The notes under the pieces: model-generated
Database searches by the model: none
What the model saw: the letters and a program-made list of their open reading frames with translations, nothing else
What the model was told of the DNA's origin: nothing
NCBI GenBank assembly: GCA_035555315.1
Contig: DATMGU010000105.1
Coordinates: 1-61,205, forward strand
DNA: 61,205 bases
Origin: DATMGU01 sp035555315
GTDB lineage: Bacteria > Pseudomonadota > Alphaproteobacteria > ATCC43930 > CGMCC-115725
Direction: 5' to 3'
Position numbers and translations under genes: made by a program
Part shown: positions 28,066 through 36,773 of the stretch, in pieces
Numbering within the stretch: the first letter of the stretch is position 1
Layout: each line of letters begins with the position of its first letter

Positions 28066-28180
28066 GTGCATTTCCCCACCCAAGAGCAAGCCTCGTGCGT
28101 CCGAGGGGTTTGCGCCGGCTCCGAAAGCGCGCTGAACTGGATCGGTTCATATAAGATCCATCGACTCCCCTTGCCTTTTC

Positions 28181-28197
28181 ATGTTGCAGTGCAACAT
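28181..28197. promoter_or_regulatory. PhaR-like operator abutting the patatin ribosome-binding site
   Basis: ATGTTGCA-G-TGCAACAT is a perfect 17-bp palindrome with the TTGC/GCAA core associated with alphaproteobacterial PhaR sites at polyhydroxybutyrate genes. AGGAGG starts one base later (28198). A candidate -10 (TATAAG, 28150-28155) lies upstream. The PhaR assignment is by resemblance only; no phaR gene is in the window. Confidence 0.55.
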
Positions 28198-28207
28198 AGG
28201 AGGCATG

Positions 28208-29434
28208 ATGACCCCACCAGACGCCCCCGCCGTCACCGATTGGCTTAGACGACAGGTCGCTTGGCTATACGGTGCCGTGCCGCCAGCGACGCGGCCACCC
28301 GAAGCCGCTCCGCTCGTTGAGGCGGCTGTCGGCCCGATCGCCGAAGTCGAACACCCCGCCCTCAAACCTGCCAACGCCAAACCGGCGACCGCGCGACCCC
28401 GCGCGCCGAAGCGTGTCGCGGCGCAGGTGCCGGCCGTCAAGGCCGTCAAGCGGCCGACTGTCAAGCGGCCGACCGTCAAGTTTGGCCGGCCGGCCAGCCT
28501 GGTCGCCGTCGAGGCGCCGCCCGTGGCCGGTCTCTCCCTGGCCTTGCAGGGGGGCGGTGCCATCGGTGCGTTCACCTGGGGCGTGCTCGATCGGCTGCTT
28601 GAGGCCGAGGTGCCGATCGCGCGGATAACCGGGGCCAGCGCGGGTGCCTTCAATGGCGTCGTCCTCGCGGCGGCCCTCGCGAAGGACGGTCCGGCCGGCG
28701 CGCGCAAGGCCCTGGCGGAGGCTTGGAAACGGGTCAGCGACGCGGGCGGCATGAGTGGCCGCACCCAGCACTTGGACCTTGCGAGGCAAATGTTCTCGCC
28801 TTATCAGCTCAACCCGTTCGATGTGAATCCGATCCGCGACATCCTGATGGACGCGGTCGATTGGCCGGCCCTGACGTCGCGCCGGGCGCCGACGGTGTTC
28901 GTCTCGGCGACGCGCATCGCCGATGGCCAGGCGCGGATCTTCACCGGCGCCACGCTCACCATCGACGCGGTGCTGGCATCCGCCGCCTTGCCCGGCTTGA
29001 GCCGGGCCGTCGAGATCGATGGCGAGGCCTATTGGGATGGCGGCTATAGCGCCAATCCGCCGCTCGATCCGCTGCTGACGCCGGGCGGGGCACCGGACAT
29101 CCTCCTGGTCCGCTTGAACCCGACCAACCAGCCGGGGGTGCCGATGACGGTCCGGACGATCGCCGAACGGGTCAACCAGATCGTGTTCGACCGGCCGCTG
29201 CTGGACGCGCTCGACCGGCTGGCGCCGGTCTTCGCCGAGGGTCGGTTCCGGCTGCACCAGCTGAACGCCGATCGCGTGCTCGACGGCCTGCCGCCGGGCA
29301 GCGCCGGCAATCTCGATTGGGATTTTCTCACCGGCCTGCGCGATGCCGGTCGCCTCGCCGCCAGCGAATGGCTCGACGGCATCGGCGCGGCGCTGGTGGT
29401 TGAAACCGCGGTGGTCGAAGCCTCGGGCGCGTGA
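28208..29434 (+). CDS. Patatin-like phospholipase with Lys/Ala/Pro-rich N-terminal tail
   Basis: Lipid acyl hydrolase of 408 residues. The catalytic domain starts near residue 108. The oxyanion loop is GGGAIG (115-120), the nucleophile elbow is GASAG (Ser144), and the catalytic Asp is in DGG (277-279), so the dyad is intact. The first ~100 residues are unusual: a short amphipathic stretch (TDWLRRQVAWLYG) and then a Lys/Ala/Pro-rich segment with a duplicated KRPTV unit, like the basic tails of granule- or DNA-associated proteins. The ATG at 28208 sits 4 bp after AGGAGG; the ATG at 28205 is too close. The upstream palindrome suggests control by a PHB regulator. Confidence 0.9.
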   Translation: MTPPDAPAVTDWLRRQVAWLYGAVPPATRPPEAAPLVEAAVGPIAEVEHPALKPANAKPATARPRAPKRVAAQVPAVKAVKRPTVKRPTVKFGRPASLVAVEAPPVAGLSLALQGGGAIGAFTWGVLDRLLEAEVPIARITGASAGAFNGVVLAAALAKDGPAGARKALAEAWKRVSDAGGMSGRTQHLDLARQMFSPYQLNPFDVNPIRDILMDAVDWPALTSRRAPTVFVSATRIADGQARIFTGATLTIDAVLASAALPGLSRAVEIDGEAYWDGGYSANPPLDPLLTPGGAPDILLVRLNPTNQPGVPMTVRTIAERVNQIVFDRPLLDALDRLAPVFAEGRFRLHQLNADRVLDGLPPGSAGNLDWDFLTGLRDAGRLAASEWLDGIGAALVVETAVVEASGA

Positions 29435-29548
29435 CGCGCGTCATGGACGGGATTTAAAACCCGACGCTGAACAGGACATGCGATACGTTCGTTCCATTCG
29501 CCTCTCGCGGGCGGGATACCGATCGCCAAAGTCAGGTCATAACGCGCC

Positions 29549-30424
29549 ATGGCAATTCTCAAGGTCGACCACAAGACGGTCTACCGCTATGCCAAGCCGG
29601 TGGAATTCGGCGATCATCGGCTGATGTTCCGGCCGCGTGACAGCCATGACCTGTGGTTGCTGGACACGGCATTGGCTATTTCGCCCAAGGCGAGCGTGCG
29701 CTGGCTGCACGATGTGTTCGGCAATTCGATCGCGATCGCCCGCTTCGCCGAGCCGGCGACGGAACTACGCTTCGAATCGTCGTTCCGGGCGGAGCATTTT
29801 CCCGTTGAACCGCGCGAGCTGGTGCTGGAACCCTATGCCGGGCGCTATCCCTTCCGCTATGCCGCCGAGGATGTGCCGGATCTCGGCGGTACCGCCGAGC
29901 GGCATTACCCGGATCCCGGATATCAGGTGGCCAATTGGGCGCGCTGGTTTGTCGAAGGTGGGCGCAGCCGTGACACGCTGGACATCCTGATCGGCATGAC
30001 CCGGTCGATCAAACACCAGTTCGGCTATGCGCGGCGCGAGGAAGCCGGCACGCAGGAGCCGTCCGTCACGTTGGCGACCCGCTCCGGCAGTTGCCGGGAT
30101 TTCGCCCTGTTCATGATGGAGGCCGCGCGCAGCCTGGGCTTCGCGGCGCGCTTCGTCTCGGGCTATCTCTACGACGAGAATCTGATCGGCGCCCAGGCGA
30201 CCATGATCGGCGGGGGCGAAACCCATGCCTGGGTGCAGATTTATCTGCCGGGTGCCGGCTGGGTCGAATTCGACCCGACCAATGCCCTGGTCGGCGGCCG
30301 CAACCTGATCCGCGTCGCCGTCGCCCGCGACCCCTCCCAGGCGGTGCCGTTGAGCGGCACCTATAGCGGATTACCCGGCGATTTCCTCGGCTTGTCGGTC
30401 GAGGTCACGGTAACGACCGAATAG
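29549..30424 (+). CDS. Transglutaminase-like (bacterial cysteine protease-fold) protein
   Basis: 291-residue cytoplasmic protein with a bacterial transglutaminase-like N-terminal domain (MAILKVDHKTVYRYAKPVEFG... HRLMFRPRD) and a transglut_core domain. The catalytic triad is visible: Cys182 in TRSGSCRDFA, His226 in GGETHAWVQIYLP and Asp242 in WVEFDPTN. This is the full pattern of the active COG1305 family. Substrate unknown; members are thought to be amidases or proteases acting on peptides. It follows the patatin gene by 114 bp, so separate transcription is possible. Confidence 0.92.
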   Translation: MAILKVDHKTVYRYAKPVEFGDHRLMFRPRDSHDLWLLDTALAISPKASVRWLHDVFGNSIAIARFAEPATELRFESSFRAEHFPVEPRELVLEPYAGRYPFRYAAEDVPDLGGTAERHYPDPGYQVANWARWFVEGGRSRDTLDILIGMTRSIKHQFGYARREEAGTQEPSVTLATRSGSCRDFALFMMEAARSLGFAARFVSGYLYDENLIGAQATMIGGGETHAWVQIYLPGAGWVEFDPTNALVGGRNLIRVAVARDPSQAVPLSGTYSGLPGDFLGLSVEVTVTTE

Positions 30425-30611
30425 GTGGGTGAAGAGCCCGATCCTGGCGATCTCTTGGATTTTATCCAAATTCTTATCAAACTCTTTATGAATATTGTCG
30501 GTTATTAGGTCGATCAAAGTAATCATTCGATAAGGCTTGGTTGGTATCAATGGGATGGTCGTTCCAGCGAACAGCGCGACGACCTTTCTGATCCACCAGG
30601 GAAGCCTGATC

Positions 30612-30785
30612 ATGAGCACCTTAGCTGCGACCCAACTCGAAGCCTCATTCGGACATCAACCCTCCGCCGGCAAGGCCGCGACGGCCGATGCCGACACCTC
30701 GGCCCCCCTTTCCATCGGTTGGCTCGGTCCGATGCTGGTGGTGGCCTGGCTGGGTTACATGGTGACAGCTTACCTGCCGCTGTGA
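30612..30785 (+). CDS. Small membrane-anchored protein, unknown function
   Basis: 57-residue protein: a polar Ala/Thr/Asp-rich N-terminal ~33 residues, then one C-terminal transmembrane helix (LGPMLVVAWLGYMVTAYLPL), i.e. a tail-anchored topology. The ATG at 30612 is preceded by AGGGAAG at good spacing. The upstream 187 bp (30425-30611) is AT-rich and could hold its promoter. No family recognised. Coding potential rests on the ribosome-binding site and the clean helix at the end of the frame. Confidence 0.55.
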   Translation: MSTLAATQLEASFGHQPSAGKAATADADTSAPLSIGWLGPMLVVAWLGYMVTAYLPL

Positions 30786-30953
30786 TCGAGCATGGTAGCA
30801 AGAAGCGGAGCGCATTCCGCCTGTCTTTGAGGGTGGCCCTACACCCTCCATGTCGAACGACCGCCGCTCGGATCGGCGCTCGACGCTGAGACCGAAAAGC
30901 GACGGAAGGCGCTGCGCTTTTCCGTCCTACGCCGCATGCTGTATGACCAAGGT

Positions 30954-32258
30954 ATGACCGGCGCCATCCCACCCCATCCAAACGCTCTCAATCCAGCGGC
31001 CAATAACGACACACTGATGACCGCCAGCGAGGCGGCGGGTGCCCTGAATGTCAGCCGGCAGACGCTCTACGCCTATGTCAGCCGCGGGGCCATTCGCTCG
31101 GTGCCGGCGCCGGATGGCCGCAGCCATCGCTATCACGCGGCGGATATCGCGCGGCTGATCGCCGCCAAGGACCCTTTGGCGCGGCAGGGCCGCGTCGCTC
31201 GGGCCGCCTTGGATTGGGGCCTGCCCATCCTGGATTCCGCGATCACCGAGATGACGGCGCGGGGGCCGTGCTATCGGGGCCGGCCCGCCATCGACCTTGC
31301 CGGCCATGCCAGCTTGGAAGAGGTGGCACGGCTGCTGTGGGATTGCGCCGACGCCGACCCCTTCGCGGCGGCCCCGCCGGTGGACAGGCTGACGATCGGC
31401 GTCGATCTCGAGCGGCTGATGCCACCCGGCCTGATGCTACCCGGCCTGACGCCAATCGATCGGTGCCTGGTCCTGCTGCCGGCGGTCGCCCCACGCTGGC
31501 CCTTCGTCTGGTCCGGCGAACGCGCCGAGTTGCTCGTCGCCGGTGCCGCCCTACTGCGGCTGTTGACCCGCGCGGTCGTCCCGACGGCGATGATCGAGGG
31601 GCCAACCCATGAAGTGCTGGCGCGCGCCTGGAGGCTCGATCCCGCCGGCGCCGATCTGGTGCGCGCGGCGCTGGTCCTGCTGGCCGATCATGAGCTCAAT
31701 GCCTCGACCTTCGCAGTGCGCGTGGTCGCCTCGACCGGCGCTCCCTTGCACGCGGCGGTGGCCGGTGGACTCGCGGCGCTGCTGGGTCCGCGTCATGGCG
31801 GCGAGACCGCGCGGGTCGAGGCCTTCTTGGACGAGGCCGGTTTTGGTGAGAGGGGCGGCCAAGCGCGCCAGACCGATCCGGCCGACGCGGTCACGCGGCG
31901 GCTGCGCCGGGGCGAGCGGGTGCCCGGCTTCGGCCATGCGCTCTATCCGGAGGGCGATCCCCGGGCGACGGCGCTGCTCGATCGGCTGGCGGCGGCGATC
32001 GGCCGGGATCCGTGGCTCGACCGGCTGGCCGGCGCGGTGGAAGCCGCCACCGGCAAACGGCCGACCATCGATTTCGCCCTGGTTTCGATGACCCGCCGCC
32101 TCGGCCTGCCCGATGGCACGGCGCTGGCGATCTTCGCGCTCGGCCGCACGGCCGGCTGGATCGCCCACGCGCTCGAACAGCGCGAGACCGGTTCGCTGAT
32201 CCGCCCGCGCGCCCACTATGTCGGGCCGACCACCGCGGCGCATGGCCCACGGGACTAA
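30954..32258 (+). CDS. Citrate synthase-family protein with N-terminal MerR-like HTH
   Basis: About 430 residues. The N-terminus carries a helix-turn-helix (MTASEAAGALNVSRQTLYAYVSRGAIRS) with the following wing-like DGRSHRYHAADIARL, as in MerR-type excisionase-like domains. The rest is a citrate-synthase fold: an N-terminal part with RGRPAIDLAGHASLEEVARLLW, then ADHELNASTFAVRVVASTGA (catalytic His region), GPRHGG and VPGFGHALYPEGDPRA (second catalytic His) and the late ALAIFALGRTAGWIAHALEQ with the Arg of the active site. Catalytic competence is plausible but not certain. Start 30954 or 31017. Confidence 0.86.
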   Translation: MTGAIPPHPNALNPAANNDTLMTASEAAGALNVSRQTLYAYVSRGAIRSVPAPDGRSHRYHAADIARLIAAKDPLARQGRVARAALDWGLPILDSAITEMTARGPCYRGRPAIDLAGHASLEEVARLLWDCADADPFAAAPPVDRLTIGVDLERLMPPGLMLPGLTPIDRCLVLLPAVAPRWPFVWSGERAELLVAGAALLRLLTRAVVPTAMIEGPTHEVLARAWRLDPAGADLVRAALVLLADHELNASTFAVRVVASTGAPLHAAVAGGLAALLGPRHGGETARVEAFLDEAGFGERGGQARQTDPADAVTRRLRRGERVPGFGHALYPEGDPRATALLDRLAAAIGRDPWLDRLAGAVEAATGKRPTIDFALVSMTRRLGLPDGTALAIFALGRTAGWIAHALEQRETGSLIRPRAHYVGPTTAAHGPRD

Positions 32259-32343
32259 AGGAGCAACCATCCGGCGATGCTGGAAAATCTCGTGCTTGTT
32301 TCCAACGAACAACCCTTCGACGCGTATGGTATCGGAAGATTGT

Positions 32344-32381
32344 GATGAAGCGGCGCCACCGTCCGAAATCCCCGCTTCATC
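32344..32381 (+). repeat. Inverted repeat in the 5' region of the ProC-like gene
   Basis: GATGAAGCGG (32344-32353) and CCGCTTCATC (32372-32381) are exact 10-bp complements with an 18-nt spacer, ending 26 bp before the next start codon. Possible mRNA hairpin or operator. Confidence 0.5.
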
Positions 32382-32407
32382 GCGCCATGGTTCATTAGGG
32401 AGTTAGA

Positions 32408-33190
32408 ATGTTGAGGCTTGGATTTGTCGGTACGGGCGCGTTGAGTGAAGCGGTCGTGCGGGGCCTGCAAGACGGTAAGGGTGAAGAATACGAAATCTAC
32501 CTATCGCCGCGTTCGGAAGAGCGCTCGCGCGCTTTGTCCATCGCCTACGACAATGTCGTCCGTGAGGAGAGCAACGAAGCGGTGGTCGAGAAGAGCGACG
32601 TCGTATTCTTGGGCGTACTTCCACGGCAACTTTCGGTGCTCTCCACCTTGCCGTTTCGCAGCAACCAGATCGTCGTGAGTTTTCTGGCGGGCGCGCCGCT
32701 CGACATCATCCGCGAGCAGGTGAAGCCCGCTACCCGGATCATCCGCGTCATTCCCCTTCCCAGCATTCGCTATAAGCGGGGCCCGATCCTCATGACCCCG
32801 GATGACCCGATCGTCCGAGATCTGTTCACGTCTCTCGGAGACCTCGTCGTCTTGGACGACGAGAAGGATTTCGCGGCGATCACCATCGCGAGCGGCATGA
32901 TGTCCTCGCATTTCGAGCTTCAGAACACGATTATCCGGTGGCTCGAAGCGCGCAAGGTACCGTCACCGTCGGCATCGCTCTATGTCCGATCCTTTTTCGA
33001 TGGTCTGAGTGAAATCGGCCTCGCCACGGAGCGGCTCGGCGAGGCGGTGCAGCCCAAAGAGTACGAGACCCCGGGCGGCCTCAACGAGACCGGGCGGGCG
33101 CATTTGAAGACCAGCGGCTGGTTCGAGCAACTGACTAGCGGGCTAGACGTCGTCGAGAACCACAGCCGCGGCCTCGCGAAACGGGACTGA
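32408..33190 (+). CDS. ProC-like NAD(P)-dependent oxidoreductase
   Basis: 260-residue protein related to pyrroline-5-carboxylate reductase. The N-terminal Rossmann motif LGFVGTGALSEAVVRGL is clear, followed by SDVVFLGVLPRQL and the NPxT-like region RIIRVIPLPSIRYKRGPI. The C-terminal dimerisation domain (FFDGLSEIGLATERLGEA and GGLNETGRAHLKTSGWFE) contains the P5C-reductase-type 'PGG..E' helix turn. It is less similar to housekeeping ProC than expected, so it may act on another imine or ketone. Codon use is a little less GC-biased than its neighbours. It converges with htpG (4 bp between stops). Confidence 0.82.
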   Translation: MLRLGFVGTGALSEAVVRGLQDGKGEEYEIYLSPRSEERSRALSIAYDNVVREESNEAVVEKSDVVFLGVLPRQLSVLSTLPFRSNQIVVSFLAGAPLDIIREQVKPATRIIRVIPLPSIRYKRGPILMTPDDPIVRDLFTSLGDLVVLDDEKDFAAITIASGMMSSHFELQNTIIRWLEARKVPSPSASLYVRSFFDGLSEIGLATERLGEAVQPKEYETPGGLNETGRAHLKTSGWFEQLTSGLDVVENHSRGLAKRD

Positions 33191-33194
33191 AACC

Positions 33195-35060
33195 CTAACC
33201 CGCCAACCCCTGCTCCAACGCGCTCGCCAGCCGCCGCGCGAACGCCACCGGGTCGGGCAGCGCCTCGCCTTCCATGATGCGGGCCTGATCCAGCAGCAGC
33301 CAGGCGACGTCTTCCAGCTGCTGGCCGGCGCCGCTGTCGCCGACCCGGTCGGCCATGCGGCGGATCAGCCCGTGATTGGGGTTGACCTCCAGGATCCGCT
33401 TGGTCTCGCCACCGGGCAATTGGCGGTGCTGCTTCAGCAGCCGCTGCAGATGCATGTCCATGTCGCCCTCGTCGGCGACCAGGCAGACGGCGCTTTCGGT
33501 CAGCCGTTCCGAGATGCGGACGTCTTTCACCGCATCGGCCAGGGCCAGTTTCAGATAGGCGACCAGGCTGCTCGTCTGGGCCGGCGGCTCGGCGGGCTTG
33601 TCTTCGGCCGCGGCCGCGCCGTCGATCGCGGCGAGCTCGGCGCCGCCCCGGGTGACCGAGCGGAACGGAAACTCCTTGTACTCGCCGACCGAGGGCAGCC
33701 AGAACTCATCGACCGGATCGGTCAGCAACAGCACCTCGACGCCCTTGGCGCGGAAGCCTTCCAGATGCGGGCTGCGCGACACCATGTCGAGCGTATCGCC
33801 GGTGATCGTGAAGATCGCCTTCTGACCGGGCTTCATCCGGCCGGCATATTCTTCGAGGCTCACCAGCCCGTCGGAGGCGGTCGAGCGAAAGCGGGCGAGC
33901 CCCAGCAGCGCGTCGCGCTGGTCGCGATCCTCGTACAGGCCCTCCTTCAGCACCGCGCCGAAATTCTCCCAGAACTTGGCGTAATCCTCCGGCGCGTCGG
34001 CCGCTTTCTTGGCCAGTTCCGCCAGCACCCGCTTGGTGACGCCGGCGCGGATCTTGCCCAGCATCGGGTTGGATTGCAGCATCTCGCGGCTGATGTTGAG
34101 CGGCAGATCCTCGCTATCGACGACGCCTTTCAGGAAGCGCAGATAGGCCGGGATCAGTTCGGCGCAGTCATCGGTGACGAAGACCCGCCGGACATAGAGC
34201 CGAACCGCGTGCTTGCGCGCCGGGTCGAACAGGTCGAACGGCTTGGTCGAGGGCACGAACAGCAGGCTGGTGTATTCGATGGTACCTTCGGCCTTGCTGT
34301 GCAGCGTAAGCCAGGGCTCGTCGAAGCCATGGCCGACCGAGCGATAGAATTCGGTGTACTGCTCGGGCGAGATATCGCTCTTCGGCCGGGTCCACAGGGC
34401 GGAGGCGGTGTTGAGCGTATCGTCCTTGCCATCGGCCTTCAGGACGATCGGCAGGGCGATATGGTCGGCATAGGTCTTGACGATGTGCCGCAGCCGTGTC
34501 GGCTCCAGGTAATCATCCTCGCCCTCGCGCAGATGCAGAGTGATCGTGGTGCCCGGTCCCGGTTTCTCCGCCGGCTCGACGGTGAATTCGCCCTTGCCGT
34601 CCGAAACCCAGCGGAACGCCTGCGCCTCGCCGGCCCGGCGCGACAGCACCTCGACCCGGTCGGCCACCATGAAGGACGAATAGAAGCCCACGCCGAACTG
34701 GCCGATCAGCGAGACATCCTTCTTGGCATCGGCGCCGAGCTCGCGCACGAAGGCGGAGGTGCCGGAGCGTGCGATGGTGCCCAGATTCTCGATCAGCTCG
34801 GTCTCGGTCATGCCGATGCCGTTATCGTCGATGACGAGGGTCCGAGCCGGTTTGTCGGGGGTCAGCATCACCCGATAGCCCTGCTCGCCCGAAGCAAGTT
34901 CCGGATTGAGGATCGCGGCGTAGCGCAACCGGTCGCAGGCGTCCGAGGCGTTGGAAATCAATTCCCGCAGGAAGACCTGCTTATCGCTGTAAAGCGAATG
35001 CGCGACGATATCGAGCAGCCGACTGACCTCGGCTTGAAAGCTCCTGGTTTCTACACTCAT
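33195..35060 (-). CDS. htpG: Hsp90-family chaperone HtpG
   Basis: ATP-dependent molecular chaperone. The 621-residue protein starts MSVETRSFQAEVSRLLDIV and shows the GHKL ATP-binding motifs: LRELISNASDACDRLRY, VIDDNGIGMT, GTIARSGTSAF and GQFGVGFYSSFMVAD. Middle and C-terminal dimerisation domains follow at normal length. The ATG at 35060 is the family start; a longer frame to 35126 adds unrelated residues. I see no clear sigma-32 promoter by eye, though rpoH lies 15 kb away in this window. Confidence 0.97.
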   Translation of the reverse strand: MSVETRSFQAEVSRLLDIVAHSLYSDKQVFLRELISNASDACDRLRYAAILNPELASGEQGYRVMLTPDKPARTLVIDDNGIGMTETELIENLGTIARSGTSAFVRELGADAKKDVSLIGQFGVGFYSSFMVADRVEVLSRRAGEAQAFRWVSDGKGEFTVEPAEKPGPGTTITLHLREGEDDYLEPTRLRHIVKTYADHIALPIVLKADGKDDTLNTASALWTRPKSDISPEQYTEFYRSVGHGFDEPWLTLHSKAEGTIEYTSLLFVPSTKPFDLFDPARKHAVRLYVRRVFVTDDCAELIPAYLRFLKGVVDSEDLPLNISREMLQSNPMLGKIRAGVTKRVLAELAKKAADAPEDYAKFWENFGAVLKEGLYEDRDQRDALLGLARFRSTASDGLVSLEEYAGRMKPGQKAIFTITGDTLDMVSRSPHLEGFRAKGVEVLLLTDPVDEFWLPSVGEYKEFPFRSVTRGGAELAAIDGAAAAEDKPAEPPAQTSSLVAYLKLALADAVKDVRISERLTESAVCLVADEGDMDMHLQRLLKQHRQLPGGETKRILEVNPNHGLIRRMADRVGDSGAGQQLEDVAWLLLDQARIMEGEALPDPVAFARRLASALEQGLAG

Positions 35061-35187
35061 CGTTTCGGACCGTACCCTATACCCACAACCGGCCCTTGAT
35101 ATGTGCGAGGGCGGGGAACGGTGCAAGAGCGCAATGCCGTTCCCCGCCTTGGAAGCGTGAGCCGTCGACGAGTCGGTGGCGGCGGGA

Positions 35188-35751
35188 TCAGCAGGGAGTC
35201 AACGCCTGGCCGACCTGGGAGCCGATCAGCGCGCCGCCGACCACGCCGGCGATGGTCGCCGCGATATGTCCGGGGCCTCGGCCGAACTGGGATCCACCCA
35301 GGCCACCGGCCACCGCCCCCACGACACCGCCGGCCACCGCGCCATCGGCGCGGCAGGCATAGGCGGGTGCCGGCGGGGCCTGAACCTCATAGGCGTTCGG
35401 GTAATAATAAGCCGGTGGCGGTGGTGCCACATAGACCCGTTGCGGCGCATAGATCACTGGTGGCGGTGCCGCGTAGATAGGGGGGCCGCGCCACCAGATC
35501 CGATGCCAGGGCGGGCCGTACCAGCCGGGGCCGTCATACGCCCGCTCGCGCCACTCGCCGCCATCTCGGTGATAGCCGCGATCTCCCCCATCGCGGCGAT
35601 AGTCGCGATCGCCATGTTCGCCGCGGTCGCTATGATCCCAATCGGCATGAGCGACGCTGGGCGCCAGGCTGCCGGCGAGAAGACCGGCGATCAGAGCCAC
35701 CGAAAGCCGGCGGCTGGTAAAGAGTTTCGATGCGGGAAGCCGGATCGACAT
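35188..35751 (-). CDS. Secreted glycine-zipper protein with Pro/Tyr-rich repeats
   Basis: 187-residue exported protein. A signal peptide (LSVALIAGLLAGSLAPSVAHA) is followed by an Asp/Arg/Gly/His-rich segment (DHSDRGEHGDRDYRRDGGDR), a Pro/Tyr-rich stretch (IYAAPPPVIYAPQRVYVAPP), and a C-terminal glycine-zipper hairpin (AVAGGVVGAVAGGLGG ... IAATIAGVVGGALIGSQVG), the 'glycine zipper 2TM' pattern of outer-membrane-associated proteins. It resembles in layout the 94-residue protein at 57063. Upstream of htpG on the same strand but with its own signal; function unknown. Confidence 0.85.
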   Translation of the reverse strand: MSIRLPASKLFTSRRLSVALIAGLLAGSLAPSVAHADWDHSDRGEHGDRDYRRDGGDRGYHRDGGEWRERAYDGPGWYGPPWHRIWWRGPPIYAAPPPVIYAPQRVYVAPPPPAYYYPNAYEVQAPPAPAYACRADGAVAGGVVGAVAGGLGGSQFGRGPGHIAATIAGVVGGALIGSQVGQALTPC

Positions 35752-35855
35752 GATGGCAACTCCATAAGGTGTACCACCCCAGCAACGATGCCGCCGCCAC
35801 CGCTATTCCGCCGATCCGCCTCCGCCGAGGGTTACAAATTTTTCAGGTTGGGCGT

Positions 35856-36434
35856 TCAGCGCCAAACCCCCCGGCAGCGGCCCAGATAATCGGTAAACAG
35901 GCTGAACTGACGGCGCCGCCGGTACGCTCCGTCGACCGTATAGGTGGTCGCCTCCACCTGGTACACGCCGGCATCGAGCCGGACCAGCCGGGAGCCCTCG
36001 CCGATGGCGATCGCCACGCGGTCGGCGATGATGACGGCGATGCACGGGGCGATCGGCCGCGCCGGTTGCCGGACCGGCTCGACCGCGGTGCCGCGCGCCA
36101 GGCCGGTCCGCGGGCGGACCTGGTCGACCACTCGCCGGCCGCTCGCCAGATGCGTCAGGCTCATCAGGATATTGATGTTGCCACGGTCACCGTTCGACGA
36201 CGCCGTGTCACGCCGCCAGGGCAGGCGCGACCGCTGCCAGATCGAGAACTGCAACAGCGTGAAGCCTTCGCATTCGGCGTATTCGGACTGCATGGCGATG
36301 GTGCGCGGTGCCAGGGCGCCGGCGATCCGGTCGGTCGGCAAGGACCTGGTCCAGCCGCGCCAGCTCGCGGGTGGCCGAGAGGCTGCGCGCTCGTAGAGAG
36401 GCACGCCATCGAGTTGATATGCCACATCGGCCAT
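35856..36434 (-). CDS. Hypothetical protein
   Basis: About 192-209 residues, no family recognised. Visible: an N-terminal part with MADVAYQLDGVPLYERAASR, a central block with ECEGFTLLQFSIWQRSRLPWRRD, then LIMSL-like hydrophobic stretches (ILMSLTHLASGRRVVDQVRP and CIAVIIADRVAIAIGEGSRLV), and a C-terminus with YQVEATTYTVDGAYRRRRQF. The opposite strand is also open here, but the minus frame has the more protein-like composition. Start could be 36485 or 36434; neither has a strong ribosome-binding site. Sits at the left edge of the metal island. Confidence 0.5.
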   Translation of the reverse strand: MADVAYQLDGVPLYERAASRPPASWRGWTRSLPTDRIAGALAPRTIAMQSEYAECEGFTLLQFSIWQRSRLPWRRDTASSNGDRGNINILMSLTHLASGRRVVDQVRPRTGLARGTAVEPVRQPARPIAPCIAVIIADRVAIAIGEGSRLVRLDAGVYQVEATTYTVDGAYRRRRQFSLFTDYLGRCRGVWR

Positions 36435-36655
36435 CGGGCCCGCCGATCCGTTCCCCGTCGCGATCCCCGCGACCGCACTCGGCATGAGGCATCGCGCGCG
36501 GTAAACAATGTGTTAACGTAGTTGGGAACCTAGCGCACAGAGACTGAGACGACCGCCGCTCGGCGGCTCTCAGCTGTGATCGATGGAAGACGCGGTTGCG
36601 TTAATCGATGTGCCGAAGGTTAATATGAGCGACCTTCTGCTGGGGTGACGTACAC

Positions 36656-36683
36656 AAGAAAAACCGCCCTTGTGAGCGGGTTT
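36656..36683 (-). terminator. Probable intrinsic terminator of the micro-ORF unit
   Basis: On the minus strand AACC(C)GCTC-ACAA-GGGCGGTT forms an 8-bp stem with one bulged C and one G-U pair, followed by TTTTTCTT (U-tract). It lies 21 bp after the stop of the 10-codon ORF. Confidence 0.6.
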
Positions 36684-36703
36684 CCTACGAATGTCACCGG
36701 ACG

Positions 36704-36736
36704 TTAGAAGCCTGGAAATCCATCACGGTTGATCAT
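36704..36736 (-). CDS. Candidate 10-residue micro-ORF (leader peptide, peptide precursor or sRNA-borne)
   Basis: ATG at 36736 encodes MINRDGFPGF and a TAA. The start is preceded by AGAGGAG with a 7-nt spacing, a near-ideal ribosome-binding site. Upstream is a TTGACA box and downstream a hairpin with a U-run, so the ORF occupies a transcript of roughly 110-120 nt of its own. I recognise no family. It may equally be a small RNA in which the short ORF is incidental; the ribosome-binding site argues for translation. Confidence 0.45.
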   Translation of the reverse strand: MINRDGFPGF

Positions 36737-36773
36737 TTCGGCACTCCTCTACCAACGATCAACGAACGGCGAG

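Noticed and set aside
28205..28207. ATG at 28205 as the patatin start
   Set aside because: Only one base separates it from AGGAGG; the next ATG (28208) has a workable spacing. The difference is one residue.
35769..36521. Plus-strand 250-codon frame opposite the hypothetical protein
   Set aside because: Composition (Arg/Ala/Gln-rich, no hydrophobic core) looks like the antisense shadow of a GC-rich gene. The minus frame was preferred, with only moderate confidence.
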